Of a stretch of 64,000 bases of DNA, positions 35,772 through 45,384 are shown one piece after another. Source of the DNA: RBG-13-68-16 sp041494245 (GTDB lineage: Bacteria > Acidobacteriota > Thermoanaerobaculia > Thermoanaerobaculales > Thermoanaerobaculaceae). The position numbers and the translations under genes are program-made. Position 1 is the first letter of the stretch; every line of letters starts with the position of its first letter. Where the stretch lies: contig JBGQAK010000005.1 in NCBI GenBank assembly GCA_041494245.1, forward strand, positions 124,001 through 188,000, given 5' to 3'. A model generated the notes under the pieces. That model was not told the origin of the DNA. It did not search any database and saw nothing but the letters and a program-made list of their open reading frames with translations.

Positions 35772-36053
35772 GCTGCAGGCGAGCGCGCACCGGCCGGACG
35801 CCGTGCTATGGGCGGACGAGATGGCGGCGGGTCTGTGGTAGCCTTCTCCTCGGCATAGGCCGCACCCTACGGGCAGATCGGCCGCGAGACGTCCGAGGGT
35901 GCTTTGGATTCCCCCCTGTGGGCCGCGAACGCGCTGAGGTTCATCTCGCAGCCGCACAGCCGGCACAAACCAAGAGCGAATCTCACAGACGCGGCGGATG
36001 ACTTCGGCCCGTCGCGATTGAGCCGCTCGCAGGCCGGGGTTGGTCGGCGCGTC

Positions 36054-36815
36054 CTATTTTGTCGCCGGGATGTAGCTCAGGTCCGGCCGGTAGCGGAGGA
36101 GCTCCGAGTATGTGTAGCGCGTGTTGTCGCGCACCGCACCCACAACGGCAATCGCCTTCTGTGGTCCGTACACTTCGGCCAGCGCCTCGTCCAAGGTCTT
36201 CGTGCCAGGCTCGAAGTCGGCCCAGCTCGAACGAGCCACGACGAGGACAAACTCGGGACCCTCGCCCCCGGTCACCATCTGGTACCAGAACGTGCGAACC
36301 GGCCAGTTGACCTTGTCGAGGCCCTGCTTGGCCTCCTTGATGGCGGCCATGAAGGCCTGAACCCCCGATAGCTTTACGTAGAAGTGCGTCACCTGAGCGA
36401 ACGACGTTGGCTCCTTACCCTCAGGTGGATGGCTCGCGTCCGGGAGGTACGCGTAGTAGCGGGGAAACTCGGCCTGAATGTACGGCCCCATGGTCGCATC
36501 GGCGTCCGCGGAGTCCGCCTTCTCGAGCTTGTCCCAGGCGTCGAAGTCCTTCCAGTGGTGGCCAAACGTGCCAGTCACGTACCTGCCGGTGTGCTCACCG
36601 CTGATCACCTCCCAGGTGAACCAGGCCCATGAGTCGTTGTTCTTGCGATGGAACTCGAAGTGCTTCTTGCGCGCCTGCTCGAACTGTTGGGCGGTTCCCG
36701 GTTTGGGTTCGAAGACCCCAACCCGTGCAATTGTCCCGGGCTTGTCTTGCGCGAGCACGAGACCCGATGCCAGGGTGGCGACGGCTGTTGCCAGCGAAAC
36801 TCCAAGTCTTCGCAT
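36054..36815 (-). CDS. Secreted protein of unknown function, possible dimeric alpha/beta-barrel fold
   Basis: A 253-residue protein with signal peptide MRRLGVSLATAVATLASGLVLAQ. The mature part has two similar halves, each beginning with a strand (IARVGVFEPKPGT; FAQVTHFYVKLSGV), then helix and WxxF-type aromatic residues, as in NIPSNAP/ABM-like ferredoxin folds. The family is uncertain. An AGGAAAGGGAGG stretch precedes the ATG. Upstream in transcription (36816-37033) nothing is recognised. Confidence 0.6.
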   Translation of the reverse strand: MRRLGVSLATAVATLASGLVLAQDKPGTIARVGVFEPKPGTAQQFEQARKKHFEFHRKNNDSWAWFTWEVISGEHTGRYVTGTFGHHWKDFDAWDKLEKADSADADATMGPYIQAEFPRYYAYLPDASHPPEGKEPTSFAQVTHFYVKLSGVQAFMAAIKEAKQGLDKVNWPVRTFWYQMVTGGEGPEFVLVVARSSWADFEPGTKTLDEALAEVYGPQKAIAVVGAVRDNTRYTYSELLRYRPDLSYIPATK

Positions 36816-37033
36816 CGTAGACCTCCCTTTCCTTTCCTGTCTGAACCTGGACCCCCTAACCGCATCGCCCGAGCAGATATTCCACTGTCCGGGGCGAACT
36901 GCGGGTAGCGCGCCAGCAACTCCGCCATGCCGCCCGCGTAGTGCGAATCGGTGTGGCCGGGCGCCATCGTCCTACCCATCAGCGCCTGCGGGCAGCATCG
37001 CGAAGACAGGGCCAAGAAGCGTCTGCCCGTGCC

Positions 37034-37768
37034 TCACTTCATCGTGCGGACCCGCACATCGATCCCCTTCTCGTCCTTTAGGAGCACGACGAGGCGGGCC
37101 GTGTCCGTCTCCCCGAAGTGGTAGGGGTAGAGGATCTTGGGCCGGATGGCGCGGGCCGCGTCCGCGACCATCTCCGGGGTCATCGTGTAGGGGAGGTTCA
37201 TGGGAAGGAAGGCGACCGTGATGTCCCTGAGCGCCTTCATCTCGGGGGTGTTCTCGGTGTCGCCGGCGATGTACACGCGCGTGTCGCCGACGGTCAGCAC
37301 GTAGCCGTTGCCCTCGCCCTTCGGATGGTACGGGGCGCCCCCCGGCCGCGTGTGGACGAGGTTGTACGCGGGCACCGCTTCGATCTTGACGCCCGCCGCC
37401 TGCGTCGTCTCACCGTTGCGCAGGACGGTCGCGCCCTCGACCTTGCCCTCGCACACCGGCGCCACGATCACCCCAGTCGCGGGCGTCCGGACCGCGGCGA
37501 GGGCCGCTGGGTCGAGGTGATCGCCGTGCGCGTGGGTGATCAGCACGAGGTCGGCCTTCGGCAGCTTGGAGTAGTCGGCTAGCCTGCCGAACGGATCCAC
37601 GTGGATGACCTTCCCGCCATGCGCAAGCATCAGCGTGCCGTGGCCGATGAACGTGATCTCCAGGTCGCCGGCCGAGGTCTTGATCACGTCCTTCTCGAAG
37701 CCCTGCCCGGAGGCCCCGGCCGCCAGGGCCATGACAGCAATCGCAACCAGAGGAATTCGCGCGTCCAT
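37034..37768 (-). CDS. Secreted MBL-fold metal-dependent hydrolase (UPF0173-like)
   Basis: A 244-residue protein with a signal peptide (MDARIPLVAIAVMALAAGASG). The zinc motif is ITHAHGDHLDP, with later ligands in IAGDTEN and YPYHFGETD. The short, beta-lactamase-fold body of the UPF0173 type lacks lid insertions. The substrate is unknown. The ATG at 37768-37766 follows GGAGG with a 5-nt spacer. A GTG two codons upstream is too close to that site. Confidence 0.82.
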   Translation of the reverse strand: MDARIPLVAIAVMALAAGASGQGFEKDVIKTSAGDLEITFIGHGTLMLAHGGKVIHVDPFGRLADYSKLPKADLVLITHAHGDHLDPAALAAVRTPATGVIVAPVCEGKVEGATVLRNGETTQAAGVKIEAVPAYNLVHTRPGGAPYHPKGEGNGYVLTVGDTRVYIAGDTENTPEMKALRDITVAFLPMNLPYTMTPEMVADAARAIRPKILYPYHFGETDTARLVVLLKDEKGIDVRVRTMK

Positions 37769-37914
37769 TCGCACCTCCGAGGGTCGCTACCGTTCCCGCG
37801 GTGGCACCCCGTCCGTCTCATTTCCACACATGGTAGGCCCTGCCGGCCGCGCGAGGGAGCTTGTAGCGATTCGGACTCTTTCTAGGTTAGAATCGGTCGC
37901 GAAGGGAGGCGGGT

Positions 37915-38883
37915 GTGGCGAGGCGACGGGTGTTGGGCAGGACGACGATCGAGGTGACACCGGTCGGGCTCGGGTGCTGGCAGTTCTCCGCCGGCAAGGG
38001 GCTGGCGGGGGGGTACTGGGAAGCCCTGGCGCAGCCGGCCGTCAACGAGATCGTGCGTGTCTCCCTCGAGGGCGGCATCAACTGGTTCGACACCGCCGAG
38101 ATGTACGGCAACGGCGCCTCGGAGCGCGCGCTGGCCGCGGCGCTTCAGGCCGCGGGCAAGGCGAACGGCGACGTGGTCGTGGCCACGAAGTGGTTTCCGC
38201 TCTTCCGGACGGCGCGCTCGATCAAGGCCACGATCGACACGCGGCTTGCCTGCCTCGCACCCTTCGGGATCGACCTGCACCAGGTCCACCAGCCGGCCGG
38301 CTTCTCCTCCGTCGAGGCGGAAATGGGCGCGATTGCAGACTTGGTGGCGGACAAGAAGATCCGGACGGTCGGCGTGAGCAACTTCAACGCGTCCCGGATG
38401 CGCCGGGCTCACGCGGCGCTGGCCTCACGCGGGATTCCCCTCGCCTCCAACCAGGTGAGGTACAGCCTGCTCGACCGGCGGATCGAGTCGAACGGCACGA
38501 TGGCGGCGGCGAAGGAACTGGGCGTGACGATCATCGCGTACTCCCCGCTGGCGCAGGGGGTGCTCACCGGCGCCTACCACAACGACCCCGGCTACATAAG
38601 GAGACGCCCCGGTCCGCGCAAGCTGATGGGGCCCTTCAGGGCGAGGGGACTGGAGCGCAGCCGCCCGCTCGTCGAGGAGCTCAGGAAGATCGCCGCCGCG
38701 CACGGCGCGACCGCGAGCCAGGTGGCGCTGGCGTGGCTCTGCGGGTTCCACGGCGACACCGTGGTGGTGATCCCGGGCGCCAGCCGTCCGCGCCAGGCCC
38801 AGGAAAACCTCGGCGCCATGGACCTCGCGCTCTCGAAGGCGGAGGTCGCCAGGATCGACGAGCTGTCCCGCCGGTTCCTGTGA
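37915..38883 (+). CDS. Aldo/keto reductase
   Basis: A 322-residue TIM-barrel NADPH-dependent oxidoreductase. Catalytic residues are visible: Asp and Tyr in WFDTAEMYGNG, Lys in VVATKWFP and His in DLHQVHQP (the fourth tetrad position). GVSNFNASRM and the coenzyme-binding end VVIPGASRPRQAQENLGA are typical. Reduces aldehydes or ketones; the physiological substrate is unknown. The GTG at 37915 has GAAGGGAGG upstream. A TAGAAT box near 37888 may be its -10. Confidence 0.9.
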   Translation: MARRRVLGRTTIEVTPVGLGCWQFSAGKGLAGGYWEALAQPAVNEIVRVSLEGGINWFDTAEMYGNGASERALAAALQAAGKANGDVVVATKWFPLFRTARSIKATIDTRLACLAPFGIDLHQVHQPAGFSSVEAEMGAIADLVADKKIRTVGVSNFNASRMRRAHAALASRGIPLASNQVRYSLLDRRIESNGTMAAAKELGVTIIAYSPLAQGVLTGAYHNDPGYIRRRPGPRKLMGPFRARGLERSRPLVEELRKIAAAHGATASQVALAWLCGFHGDTVVVIPGASRPRQAQENLGAMDLALSKAEVARIDELSRRFL

Positions 38884-38933
38884 ACGGCAGCGCCCGACGC
38901 GATCCTCGAGCGGGATGCTCCTGCGGGCGCCGT

Positions 38934-40124
38934 CTACCGAGTCAGCAGGAGCAGCGTCTCGAGGTTCGCCGTGCCGGCGAACAGGTCGAGCGGCAGCGCG
39001 CGGCGCAGGCGGCAGCCGGCCCGCGACCAGGCGGCGACCTCGCGTGGGATCTCCTCGGTGCCGCAGCAGATGTGGACGACCCGCTGTGGCTCGCGCGCCG
39101 CGAGGGCCGGGGCGACGTCGGGCGCCGTGCCCTGCCGCGGCGGATCGAGGATCACCGCCTCGGGTGCATTCGGGGGGCGCAGGCGGCCGGTGAGGAACCC
39201 GCCGTCGATCCGGCCGGCGAGGAACCTCACGCGGCCGGCGCAGCGCAGATGTTCCGCGTTCGCGCGCGCCGCTTCGATGGCCGGGCCGTCGAAGTCCACT
39301 CCCACCACCTGTAGGGCCTCGCGCCCGACGGTGAGCGAGAAGAGCCCGTACCCGCAGTAGAGGTCGAGGAGGGCGCACCCCTCGAGCGGAGCGAGGAGCG
39401 AGCGTGCGCTCTCGGTCATGATCTCCAGCATGGCGCCGTTGACCTGTGAGAAGACGGTCGGCGGGAAGCGCAGCCGCATCCCGCCGGCCTCCACCTGCAG
39501 CCAGTCGGGGCCGAAGAGCCTCTTGAACGAGAGCGTCCCAGCCGGGCGCCGTGCCTCCAGGTAGTAGTCCGAGCCACTCGGGTCGAGGTAGAGGAAGCCG
39601 GCACGAACGCCGAGGGGAGCCTCCTGCAGATCCTCGGCGAGCTGCTTGCCGGCACGCACCACCCGGGCGTCGAAGACGCGCACGTTGAGGATCACGGCGA
39701 GCGCTTCAGGCGAGCCGCGGACGATCACCCAGTTGAGCGCCGACGTCATGGCGCGTGCGGGGGGCCGCGACAGCCGCTCGATGAGGAACGCATAGACCGC
39801 CATGTGCTCAGGGAAGTCGAGCGCCGATGGCGAAACGCCACCCGCTGAGGTGCCGGCTCCGGGGAAGGTGAGGGAGAGTCCCTTCGGACCGAGGGCCGCC
39901 CGGCGCTTGGTCGTCGTGCGGTAGCCACGGGGGAGCGGCGCGGCCACGACGGGCTCGGGCCTTCCCGGCAGATGCTCCTCCCGCCAGAACGCCGCCAGCG
40001 CCTCGCCCTTGAGCGAGAGCTCGTCGGGGTAGTCAAGCCCGGCCAGCGGTTCGGGGTGTTGTACGGGCGGCAGGGTGAGGCCCCGCCGCTCGGCGAGGGC
40101 ACGGAGCGTGTCGGCGAAGCTCAC
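38934..40124 (-). CDS. TrmA/RumA-family RNA (uracil-5) methyltransferase-like protein
   Basis: A 396-residue class I methyltransferase. The SAM-binding region is LLDLYCGYGLFSLTVG, followed by GVDFDGPAIEAARANAEHL, and ILDPPRQGT is the family motif IV. HICCGTEEIPRE occupies the place of the nucleophilic-Cys block (usually SCNP), and the protein ends with DLFAGTANLETLLLL. The N-terminal TRAM domain and the four iron-sulfur Cys of RlmD are absent. The start is the GTG at 40124-40122 (VSFADTLRALAERRG). Methylation of a tRNA or rRNA uracil is likely but the site is unknown. Confidence 0.75.
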   Translation of the reverse strand: MSFADTLRALAERRGLTLPPVQHPEPLAGLDYPDELSLKGEALAAFWREEHLPGRPEPVVAAPLPRGYRTTTKRRAALGPKGLSLTFPGAGTSAGGVSPSALDFPEHMAVYAFLIERLSRPPARAMTSALNWVIVRGSPEALAVILNVRVFDARVVRAGKQLAEDLQEAPLGVRAGFLYLDPSGSDYYLEARRPAGTLSFKRLFGPDWLQVEAGGMRLRFPPTVFSQVNGAMLEIMTESARSLLAPLEGCALLDLYCGYGLFSLTVGREALQVVGVDFDGPAIEAARANAEHLRCAGRVRFLAGRIDGGFLTGRLRPPNAPEAVILDPPRQGTAPDVAPALAAREPQRVVHICCGTEEIPREVAAWSRAGCRLRRALPLDLFAGTANLETLLLLTR

Positions 40125-40318
40125 GGCGTGAGGGTACCCCAGATCGCGGGCACCGCCGTCGTGAAGCCCGCCCCCGGGGGGTGACCCCTGGCAGGGCGGC
40201 ATCGCCTGCAGCTTCCCATGCGGGACGATGCGCGATTTGTACCCGGTTCGTCGCCGGTGCGCTACCCTAGCCCGGATTATTCATGAGGGGTCGTCGCGAG
40301 AGCGCGGAGGTGACGAAC

Positions 40319-41578
40319 ATGCTGACGGCAAACACCCTGAGCGAGAAAGCGAGGGCCGTGCAGGCCGAGATGCGGGAGCTCGCCGCGAGCGTTCCCCGCC
40401 AGCTCCTCCTGGACATGGACGCCGACCGCGTCCGCTTCCCGCGCGAGTTCCTGCAGGAGGCGGGGCGGCGTAACCTGCTCGGGCTGCGCTTCGATCCCAG
40501 CCTCGGCGGGCGCGGTTTGCCGTGGACAGCGGAGATGGTGGCGCTGGAGGAGATCGGCGTGCTCGGCACCTCTCTCCCGTGCCTGTGGTCGCTGGTGTCG
40601 ATCGTCGGCGAGGCGATCGCCGTCTTCGGCACGGAGGAGCAGAAGGCGCGCTATCTCGTGCCCATGCTGCGCGGCCAGCTCGCCGCCGCCGAGGCGCTCA
40701 CCGAGCCGCGCGGCGGGTCGGACTTCTTCGCGGCCACCACCGTCGCCAGGCGCCAGGGTGACGCCTTCTTCATCACCGGGCAGAAACGGTTCGTGGTCGG
40801 TGCCGAGGGCGCCGACGTGATCCTCGTCTACGGGCGCGTCGAGGGGATCGCCGATCCCAAGCAGGCCATGACGGCGTTCCTCGTCGAGCGCGGCGAGGGC
40901 GTCGAGGTGCACCACGTCTACGGTCTCATGGGTACGCGCGGGGGCGGAACCGGGAGGTTGGTGTTCAAGAACGCCCGCGTACCGCTCGCCAACGTGCTGG
41001 GGGGCGAGGCCGGGATCGGCCGCGGCACCGACGTTTTCCACCGCATGATGGTGCCGGAGCGGCTGACCTCGGCCGGCGGCGCGGTCGGCATGGGACGCGC
41101 CGCCATCGAGATCGCCGCGCGATACGCCGATCGCCGCCACGCGTTCGGCGAGAAGATCCGCCGTTTCGAAGGGGTCTCGTTCAAGATCGCGGAGAGCCTC
41201 ACGCTGCTCGACGCCGCGCGCGCCCTCAACCACGGCGCGGCCCGCGCCGCCGACGTGGGCGACGACGCGGGCGTGGTGCGGCGCCTCGTCTCCGAGGCCA
41301 AGAAGTTCGCTACCTCCTCGGCGTGGACCGTGATCAACCACGCCATGCAGATTCTGGGCGGCATCGGCTACACCGACATCTACCCCGTGGAGCGCCTGCT
41401 CCGCGACTGCCGCTTGATCACGATCTGGACCGGCACCAACGAGATCATGGACCTCGTCATCCAGCACGAGTTCTACCGGCAGTTCCTGGGCCAGCCACAG
41501 GCAGGCCGCGACGTCGAGGCCGATGCCTCCGGGGCCGGCCTCGCCGAGGAGAAGGTCTACAACGAGCCCGAATCGTAG
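40319..41578 (+). CDS. Acyl-CoA dehydrogenase-family flavoenzyme
   Basis: A 419-residue protein with an N-terminal helical domain, the beta-barrel signature EALTEPRGGSDFF, GQKRFVVGAEGAD, and C-terminal helices ending in ILGGIGYTDIYPVERLLRD and IWTGTNEIM, the family's FAD and substrate region. Oxidises acyl-CoA thioesters at C2-C3 in fatty-acid or amino-acid breakdown; the chain-length specificity is not evident. The ATG at 40319 has GGAGG 8 nt upstream. Convergent with the serine hydrolase gene. Confidence 0.92.
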   Translation: MLTANTLSEKARAVQAEMRELAASVPRQLLLDMDADRVRFPREFLQEAGRRNLLGLRFDPSLGGRGLPWTAEMVALEEIGVLGTSLPCLWSLVSIVGEAIAVFGTEEQKARYLVPMLRGQLAAAEALTEPRGGSDFFAATTVARRQGDAFFITGQKRFVVGAEGADVILVYGRVEGIADPKQAMTAFLVERGEGVEVHHVYGLMGTRGGGTGRLVFKNARVPLANVLGGEAGIGRGTDVFHRMMVPERLTSAGGAVGMGRAAIEIAARYADRRHAFGEKIRRFEGVSFKIAESLTLLDAARALNHGAARAADVGDDAGVVRRLVSEAKKFATSSAWTVINHAMQILGGIGYTDIYPVERLLRDCRLITIWTGTNEIMDLVIQHEFYRQFLGQPQAGRDVEADASGAGLAEEKVYNEPES

Positions 41579-41651
41579 AGGCGGATTTGTCCGGGTCGCC
41601 GATTCGTACGTCGGTCCTCCGAATGAACGAGATCGGCGCGGGCGCTGGGCC

Positions 41652-43064
41652 TCACTCGGCCGCTGCGACCGTGTACTGCTCGAGCGCGCCGTCGGGCGTT
41701 GTGAAGGTCGTGACGCGGAGCGTCGTCTTCGGGAAACGGACGGTGAAGCGGCGCAGCGTCATGCCGCCGCGGAGCGACTGCGACTGCTGCGTGAACTCCT
41801 TCCAGGCGCCGAGAGGTGCGAGGCTCGCGCTGAAGTCCTTGAGCGCCTGATCGGTGAAGTAGGAGTTCGCGTTCGCGGTGAACAGCGAGCGCTCGATCCG
41901 GCCGTGCTTCAGGCCTTCGAAGACCTTGCGTGCCAGATCGAGCGCGGCTGCCTTGCCGCTGTCCGCGTTGGCGAACAGAAGGTTTGCGATCTTGGTCGCC
42001 ATCTGGTCCGAGGCGTTCGTCGCGTCCAGGTTCGTCATCACGACGACCGCGGCACGCTCGTCCGGAAAGATGTTGTTCTGCGCCGTGAAGCCGGACACCT
42101 CGCCGCCGTGCGAGATCCTCCGGCGCCCGTCGGTCATGGCGACCGACACCCCGAGCCCGTACCGCGTGCCGACGGCGCTCGTCAGAAGCACCTCGGTCTC
42201 CATCTGGCGGTACGACGCCGGCTGCATCACGGTGTGGTCGATCAGCGAGACGTCCCACAACGCGAGGTCGTGCGCCGTCATTGCGAGTTCGCCCGCCGCG
42301 TACATCCAACCCCTGCCCTCCTTCGGTGCCGGGCGCAGCGGCCCGAGGCCGTAGCGCATGGTGCGGGCAGGCTCGTCGGGGCCGAGCGGGGACTGATCAG
42401 TGTCGGTGACCGTCGTCATGTGCAGCGGAGTGAAGACCCGCTTCTTAAGGAAGTCCACCAGTGGTATCCCGCTGACCTTCTCGACCATGACACCAGCGAT
42501 GACGTAGTTTGTGTTGCTGTACTGCCACTTCGTCCCCGGCTCGAAGTCGAGAGGCTTGCGCGCCCAGCGGTCGAGGATTCCCTGGGGCGTGACGGGCTCC
42601 AACATCATCGGCATGACGTAATCCTGCGGCCAGAAATCCTGGTACCCGGAGGTCATCGAGAGGATCTGGCGGAGGCTGACCTCGTTCGCACGCGTCAGCT
42701 CCGGAAGCCAGCGGACAAGCTTGTCGTCGAGCGAGAGCCTTCCTTCTTCGGCGAGCATCAGGACGGCCGCAGCCGTGAACTGCTTGCTGATCGACCCGAT
42801 GCTGTAGCGCATCTGCGGCGTGGCCGGCATCGTCGGTTCGAGCCTGGCCGTCCCGTACGCCTGCTCGTAGGCGATCGTGCCGTCTTTGACGACGGCAATC
42901 GAAGCGCTCGGCGCCCCACTCTTCGTGAGGACCTCACCTACCGCCTTGTCGATGCCCGAGCGTATCGGGGCAGGCAGACCCTCCTGTGCGGTGAGCGGCT
43001 GCGCCGCTCCGGCGAGGGAGAGAGTTACGACCAGGACACCCAACGACCTCGTGGCTACGCGCAT
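41652..43064 (-). CDS. Secreted serine hydrolase of the beta-lactamase/PBP4* family
   Basis: A 470-residue exported protein with a signal peptide (MRVATRSLGVLVVTLSLAGAAQ). The active site has SISK (S-x-x-K) with the nucleophilic Ser and YSNTNY with the second motif. ISHGGEVSGF is the third (KTG-equivalent HGG). The C-terminal 120 residues form an extra beta-domain. Class C-like serine hydrolases of this type act as esterases or D-aminopeptidases and need not confer antibiotic resistance. The ATG at 43064-43062 follows AGGAGGG. Confidence 0.88.
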   Translation of the reverse strand: MRVATRSLGVLVVTLSLAGAAQPLTAQEGLPAPIRSGIDKAVGEVLTKSGAPSASIAVVKDGTIAYEQAYGTARLEPTMPATPQMRYSIGSISKQFTAAAVLMLAEEGRLSLDDKLVRWLPELTRANEVSLRQILSMTSGYQDFWPQDYVMPMMLEPVTPQGILDRWARKPLDFEPGTKWQYSNTNYVIAGVMVEKVSGIPLVDFLKKRVFTPLHMTTVTDTDQSPLGPDEPARTMRYGLGPLRPAPKEGRGWMYAAGELAMTAHDLALWDVSLIDHTVMQPASYRQMETEVLLTSAVGTRYGLGVSVAMTDGRRRISHGGEVSGFTAQNNIFPDERAAVVVMTNLDATNASDQMATKIANLLFANADSGKAAALDLARKVFEGLKHGRIERSLFTANANSYFTDQALKDFSASLAPLGAWKEFTQQSQSLRGGMTLRRFTVRFPKTTLRVTTFTTPDGALEQYTVAAAE

Positions 43065-43235
43065 GGGAACACCCTCCTTGTGGATCACCGGCAACGATTC
43101 TAAGGGACGGGCGGTTCGTTTCGCGATGCGCGACCCCGGCCCGACGCGTGACCTGTTTGCGGAACGAGCGCACGCAAGAGCCCATGCGGGTCTCGAGCTG
43201 GCGTATGATCTACAAGCGGGGGAGGGGAAACTCCG

Positions 43236-43901
43236 ACGCGCTACCGGTGCCTGATCATCGATCATGACGACACGGCCGTGGACGGCACGCGGCGGGTCCA
43301 CTACCCGGCGCACCTCCGGGCCATGGAGGTCCTGCGTCCCGGCCTCACGCCCGTTGACCTCGATACCTGGTTTCGCAAGAACTTCGACCCGGGCATCATG
43401 GGCTTCCTCCTCGACGAGCTCGGCCTGACGCCCGAGGAGCTGGCCGTCGAGCACGCGATCTGGCAGGAGTTCACCTCGCGCGAGACGCCGCACTTCTATG
43501 CCGGGTTCCTCGAGGCCCTGGCGGCGTACAAGACGCGCGGCGGGCACGTGGTCGTCGTGTCGCACTCTGAGAGCCACATCATCCTGGGTCACTACCAGGG
43601 TGCGGCCGACGGGCACGGCGTGGTGCCCGACCTCGTCTTCGGGTGGGATCTCGAGCCGCACAAGCGCAAGCCGAGCCCATTCCCCGTCCGCGAGACGATC
43701 CGGCAGCTCCACCTCGAGCCGCGGGACGTGCTGGTCGTGGACGATCTCAAGCCGGGCGTGGACATGGCCAAGGCGGCGGGCGTGGACGCCGCGGCGGCCG
43801 GCTGGAGCCACGACATCCCCTCGATCCGCGACTTCATGAAGAGGACGTGTGTGGCCTACTTCGCCACCGTCCCCGAGTTCACCGAGTTCATCCTTCGCTG
43901 A
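43236..43901 (+). CDS. HAD-superfamily phosphatase-like protein with a non-canonical start
   Basis: A protein of about 221 residues. Motif I is DHDDTAVDG (DxDxT), motif II lies in VVVVSHSES, Lys in KRKPSPFP, and motif IV in VLVVDDLKPGVDMA. The motif I segment lies upstream of the first ATG/GTG/TTG codon. The frame has a TGA at 43206 and then no standard start before the DxDxT block. An ACG at 43236 sits 8 nt after GGAGGGG (43221-43227) and is the best initiation point. The GTG at 43278 would delete motif I. Either a rare ACG start, an ATG-to-ACG mutation, or a sequence error is involved. Confidence 0.72.
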   Translation, partial: TRYRCLIIDHDDTAVDGTRRVHYPAHLRAMEVLRPGLTPVDLDTWFRKNFDPGIMGFLLDELGLTPEELAVEHAIWQEFTSRETPHFYAGFLEALAAYKTRGGHVVVVSHSESHIILGHYQGAADGHGVVPDLVFGWDLEPHKRKPSPFPVRETIRQLHLEPRDVLVVDDLKPGVDMAKAAGVDAAAAGWSHDIPSIRDFMKRTCVAYFATVPEFTEFILR

Positions 43902-44082
43902 ACCTCCTCCGGCCGAACCCCGCCCGCGGACCGCGCACGACGAGCCCGGCTGCGAGGGCATCCGGCCGGACCGATCCGGATGGTACGTGGAATATTGTCG
44001 TTTGATCGGCTCCGGGAACCTGCACGTTCTCAAGCACCGTCGCGATGCCTGTCCGAGGTCCGCTCGTTGCCGGGGCGACCCG

Positions 44083-44871
44083 CTACTTCGGGGTGCGTGC
44101 AGGGGCGAACGGCGGCAGCTGCTCGGCGAGCCCCATGTCTTCGGCCGAATAGTACGCGGCCACCATTTGCCGGGCACCCGAGCGGGTGTAGACGTCGGCG
44201 CGCGGATGATCCATGACATCGGCGATCACCTGCGCCACGTCCTCGGCCGTCTGCGCGCCCGGCATCTGGCGGGAGTCGGTCCCGCCGTGGCGCGCGTGAA
44301 CTCCGAACTCGGTCGCCACCAACCCGGGATGCACGCACGTCACGTGGATTTCGGGGTAGCTTCCCCGCAGCTCCATCCGGAGGTTGGCGGTGAGCGCGTT
44401 CAGCGCGTGCTTCGCGGCGCTGTACGCCGAGCGGACGACGGCGAACGGCAACCGGCCCAGCATCGACGAGACGTTGATGATGTGCCCGCTCCTGCGATCG
44501 CGGAAGTGCGGCAGCACCGCCTGCATCCCGTAGAGCGCCGATTTTGCGTTGACCCGCATCATCTCGTCGAAATCCTCGTCGGAGAGCTCGGAGACCAGAC
44601 GCGTGATGCCCTGCCCCGCATTGTTGACCCACACATCCACGCGACCGAAGCGCGCCAGCGACGCGGCAAGCGCTCCCTCGACCTCCTCGCGCCGGGTGAC
44701 GTCGGCGACGACGGGCAGGGCGTTCGGGCCGCAGCGCCCGGCGACGGCCAGTAGCTCCTTCTCCCGCCGCGCGAGCAGTGCCACTCGCGCGCCCCTGCCC
44801 GAGACCAGCTTGGCGAGTGCCGCACCGATCCCGCTGCTCGCACCCGTGATGACGATGACCTTGCCGTCCAT
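44083..44871 (-). CDS. Short-chain dehydrogenase/reductase
   Basis: A 262-residue NAD(P)-dependent SDR. ITGASSGIGAAL is the cofactor-binding turn, VNNAGQGI follows, INVSSM gives the catalytic Ser, and YSAAKHAL has the Tyr-x3-Lys pair. Arg residues after the second strand (LLARREKEL) favour NADPH. The substrate is unknown. The ATG at 44871-44869 starts directly at MDGKVIVITG. Convergent with the HAD gene. Confidence 0.92.
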   Translation of the reverse strand: MDGKVIVITGASSGIGAALAKLVSGRGARVALLARREKELLAVAGRCGPNALPVVADVTRREEVEGALAASLARFGRVDVWVNNAGQGITRLVSELSDEDFDEMMRVNAKSALYGMQAVLPHFRDRRSGHIINVSSMLGRLPFAVVRSAYSAAKHALNALTANLRMELRGSYPEIHVTCVHPGLVATEFGVHARHGGTDSRQMPGAQTAEDVAQVIADVMDHPRADVYTRSGARQMVAAYYSAEDMGLAEQLPPFAPARTPK

Positions 44872-45384
44872 AGGTCAGCCAACGCTCCCGGCGGCCAGGA
44901 TACTCCCGAGTTGCGTCGGCCGCGCGCCCGCCCGTGGCTATGGACCCACGGGGTTTACGGATGCACGCCGGCGATCTCGCCCTCGCCCACCGGCTCCTGC
45001 GTCACAAAGACCTCGATGTGATGGTTGGGCGTCGTCCAGATCCTGGTCTGAACCGGCGGGTGCTCCGGTGTGCGCGGGTGGTGTCAACCGCGAGGCGGCC
45101 CCGACCGTCGCCCCTGCAACAGGATCGGCGTGGGCCGAGCCAGTCCGTCCTCGACTCGCCGTCGGAGTAGAGCTTGTGTGTGGTTGTACCAGGTACTCGT
45201 GCTCGTGAGTACTCGTGGGTACTGGTGCCGTACCCGCGCCTTGCCCGGCGGCCTCGCATGGTGTTGGCTCACCTGGGAAGTGGTGCCCAAGCGTCATCGG
45301 TTTGTCACGCCCTTTTCAAGGCGGACTCATGACGAGGTGTATGATCAAGAAAAATCTTTGCCCCCAGGACGGAGGAGGACACTA
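44872..45384. other. Gap with a minus-strand gene remnant and GTACC-type repeats
   Basis: A minus frame ending at 44958 reads PPVQTRIWTTPNHHIEVFVT and continues to GEIAGVHP and stop. In another frame to the right, HKLYSDGESRTDWL looks like a preceding piece, so a frameshifted relic of an unknown gene spans about 44958-45180. At 45186-45235 GTACCAGGTACTCGTG is followed by two more GTACTCGTG-like units and GGTGCCGTACCC, which resemble the dispersed repeats of the right part of the window. A promoter for phoD is near 45340. Confidence 0.4.
45338..45345 (+). promoter_or_regulatory. Extended -10 box for phoD
   Basis: TGTATGAT contains an extended TG element and TATGAT (five of six). It lies 39 nt before the start codon, and no strong -35 is seen at 17 nt. 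Confidence 0.4.

Noticed and set aside
41652..44219. Very long upstream extension of the serine hydrolase frame
   Set aside because: It would run through the HAD gene on the other strand; the signal peptide at 43064 marks the real start.
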